Of a stretch of DNA of 13,654 nucleotides, positions 12,103 to 13,654 are shown piece after piece. The stretch lies in contig JBEKPE010000053.1 of assembly GCA_049521055.1 (NCBI GenBank), positions 1 to 13,654 on the forward strand. Direction: 5' to 3'. The notes below the pieces were generated by a model. That model saw only the letters and a list, made by a program, of their open reading frames with translations, was not told where the DNA came from and made no database searches. Both the position numbers and the translations under genes were made by a program. Origin of the DNA: FEN-987 sp049521055. GTDB taxonomy: Archaea; Thermoproteota; Bathyarchaeia; 40CM-2-53-6. Within the stretch, counting starts at the first letter, position 1; every line of letters begins with the position of its first letter.

Positions 12103-13029
12103 GTGAATGGTTTGGATCCAGGGGTAATCGGAGAGAGCGCGGCAGTAGCTACTTCGTTTCTCTGGACGATCAGCTCGATCTTCTTCACGTCAGCTGGCAA
12201 AAAGATAGGCTGGCTGAATGTTAACGCGTATCGCACCGTAATTGCGATCGCACTCCTCGCCATAACTCACGTAATCCTACTGGGAACGGTGGTGCCCTCT
12301 TTGAACGGCGGACAGTGGTTTTGGATGGGATTGAGCGGGATTGTGGGATTAGGTATTGGTGACTCCGGATTATTCGCTGCCTATCTTGCAATCGGCCCCA
12401 GACGTTCGTTGCTGATGATGGCTCTAGCGCCAATCTTTGCCGCGTTGGGCGCATACGTTATGCTCGATGAAACAATCGGAGAATTGGCCGCATTTGGAAT
12501 AGCACTCACTCTGATTGGCGTTGTGCTCGTCATATTGGAGTCTGAGGGACGATCAGGCGAGGAAAGGATCTCAAGCAGGCGAAGGGCCTCCGGAGTATTC
12601 TGTGGCCTTGTTGCGGCCATGGGACAAGGCTTTGGTTTGGTGTTGTCCAAGAAGGGTATTGATCTGAACCCAGGATCTACCCTGAATCCTTTGTCGGCGA
12701 CACTTATGCGCCTCCTATTTGGCGCCTTATTCATTTGGATCCTTGTCCTCGTAGCAAGAAGATTGCCCCAACTCGTGAGCGTGGCGAGAGACAGAGAAGC
12801 TATGCTGAACACCGTCGCGGCCTCGTTTGTAGGCCCATACTTGGGAATAACGCTCTCAATGGTTGCTGTAACTTTCACGGCCACGGGCGTGGCCCAGACG
12901 CTACTGTCCCTAATGCCCATCATGATAATCCCCATAGTTTGGATCCTGCATCGGCAACGCACAAGCTGGCGCGGAATAGTGGGAGCGGCGGTGGCGGTGA
13001 TGGGTGTCGCAATCATCTTCCTAAGCTGA
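12103..13029 (+). CDS. EamA/DMT-family transporter
   Basis: A 308-residue integral membrane protein with ten hydrophobic helices in two homologous halves, the drug/metabolite transporter layout. First half: helices within 10-150, with LSGIVGLGIGDSGLFAAYL, the ALAPIFAALGAYVMLDE helix ending in the conserved acidic turn, and GIALTLIGVVLVILES. A basic cytoplasmic linker (SGEERISSRRRASG, about 150-165) joins the second half, which repeats the pattern and ends in VGAAVAVMGVAIIFLS. Such proteins export or import small metabolites; the substrate cannot be told. The start is GTG 12103; an ATG four bases later is out of frame. TTG 12112 is an alternative. Host-side gene, followed 46 bases later by the dehydrogenase gene on the same strand. 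Confidence 0.9.
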   Translation: MNGLDPGVIGESAAVATSFLWTISSIFFTSAGKKIGWLNVNAYRTVIAIALLAITHVILLGTVVPSLNGGQWFWMGLSGIVGLGIGDSGLFAAYLAIGPRRSLLMMALAPIFAALGAYVMLDETIGELAAFGIALTLIGVVLVILESEGRSGEERISSRRRASGVFCGLVAAMGQGFGLVLSKKGIDLNPGSTLNPLSATLMRLLFGALFIWILVLVARRLPQLVSVARDREAMLNTVAASFVGPYLGITLSMVAVTFTATGVAQTLLSLMPIMIIPIVWILHRQRTSWRGIVGAAVAVMGVAIIFLS

Positions 13030-13075
13030 AGAAGGCGTTCTTCCTGTGAAAAAGAATCCTTAACTATCCTTTCGC

Positions 13076-13654
13076 GTGGTTGCGGCTCGATACGTTTTGG
13101 CACGAAGCGTTGCCCTAATCCGAGGAGATGGCACGGGACCGGAGCTCACCGAAGCAACTCTGAAGGTTCTCAAAGCGGTTGATACGAAGGTCGATTTCGT
13201 TGAATGTGATGCAGGGTTTGAGTGGTGGCAAGCACACGGAGGATCCGTTCTCATTCCGGACTCAAGCTGGAAGATAATTGAATCAGCAGACGCTTGCCTG
13301 AAAGGCCCCACTACTACGCCCGCAGGCCCGAACACCCCACGTAGCGTTGCCGTAAGTATTCGGCAAAGAATGAACCTTTACGCAAACATCAGGCCGGTTA
13401 AGACATTCGAAGGAACCAAGCGCCCTCTTGGCGACGTGGAGTTGGTATGCGTTCGTGAAGCCACCGAGGGCCTCTACTCAGGAATCGAGCATAGGCTGTC
13501 GAATGATGTGGCGATCGCCTTTCGCAAAATTACCCGCACACCAAGCGAGAAACTCTGCAGGACCGCGTTTGAAGAGGCCAAACGCCGAGGATGGAAACGC
13601 ACCTACGCCATCACCAAGCAAAACATTCTGAAAGAGACCGATGGGTTGTTCATG
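13076..13654 (+). CDS. Isocitrate/isopropylmalate dehydrogenase family protein (partial, 3' end off window)
   Basis: The first 193 codons of a beta-decarboxylating dehydrogenase. The nucleotide-site start ALIRGDGTGPELTEATLKVL is at residues 13-32. KGPTTTPAG (76-84) is followed by S90 and RQRMNLYANIRP (R96, R106), the substrate-binding segment; Ser at 90 points to isocitrate-type rather than isopropylmalate-type enzymes. Then come VREATEGLYSGIEH (R127, Y134) and TKQNILKETDGLF with the catalytic Lys (181). Product class: NAD(P)-dependent oxidation of isocitrate, isopropylmalate or homoisocitrate. The metal-binding aspartates lie beyond the edge. The start is GTG 13076 (an in-frame TAA lies at 13061); TTG 13097, giving LARSVALIRGDG, is equally possible. 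Confidence 0.85.
   Translation, partial: MVAARYVLARSVALIRGDGTGPELTEATLKVLKAVDTKVDFVECDAGFEWWQAHGGSVLIPDSSWKIIESADACLKGPTTTPAGPNTPRSVAVSIRQRMNLYANIRPVKTFEGTKRPLGDVELVCVREATEGLYSGIEHRLSNDVAIAFRKITRTPSEKLCRTAFEEAKRRGWKRTYAITKQNILKETDGLFM

Noticed and set aside
12381..13103. 240-codon minus-strand ORF opposite the EamA transporter
   Set aside because: It is the antisense of clear transmembrane coding sequence; composition (many R, P, T) is typical of a shadow frame.
1..13654. CRISPR array or insertion sequence
   Set aside because: No regularly spaced direct repeats and no transposase-like frame with terminal inverted repeats were seen.

Overview
The window looks archaeal, most likely a TACK-group archaeon of the Thaumarchaeota/Bathyarchaeota kind. 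Three things point there: secreted proteins ending in a PEFG-CTERM-like sorting tail, archaeal TATA-type promoter boxes and GGAGGTGA ribosome binding sites, and an archaeal-type tyrosine integrase lying across a tRNA gene. This placement is inferred from protein features alone; no marker gene was compared.

Layout. Positions 1-3035 carry four minus-strand genes for exported or membrane-anchored proteins: two PEFG-tailed paralogues, one protein with a single N-terminal anchor, and one two-anchor protein with a zinc ribbon. Positions 3224-6080 hold a tightly packed minus-strand run of small genes: a likely PD-(D/E)XK nuclease-like protein, an ambiguous ORF, a ribbon-helix-helix DNA-binding protein and several orphan small proteins, two of them under 50 residues. 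A divergent HTH-CBS regulator (6255-6893) starts directly at a perfect inverted repeat, a likely autoregulatory operator. From 7047 to 8983, again on minus, come a zinc-ribbon protein, a small HTH protein, a Swt1-like HEPN protein with an intact RN-x3-H motif, and two tandem, overlapping HTH genes. The last four are the best candidate for an undescribed toxin-antitoxin-like or defence module.

The integrase (9113-10132, minus) reads through the whole of an intact tRNA-Arg(CCG) gene (10030-10107, plus) on the antisense strand. The tRNA's likely TATA box lies inside the integrase coding region. The tRNA therefore marks the right end of an integrated virus or plasmid, and the 3.2-10 kb block looks like its cargo. 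The left attachment site was not found in the window. A 21-codon remnant just downstream of the integrase matches the tail of the same integrase family, so there was probably an earlier integrase copy or a recombination event here.

Right of the tRNA the content looks like host chromosome: a possible micro-gene with its own promoter, ribosome site and terminator; a broken ICMT/PEMT-type methyltransferase; a SelB/EF-Tu-like protein that has lost its GTPase motifs; a ten-helix EamA transporter; and the first 193 codons of an isocitrate/isopropylmalate dehydrogenase family gene that runs off the right edge.
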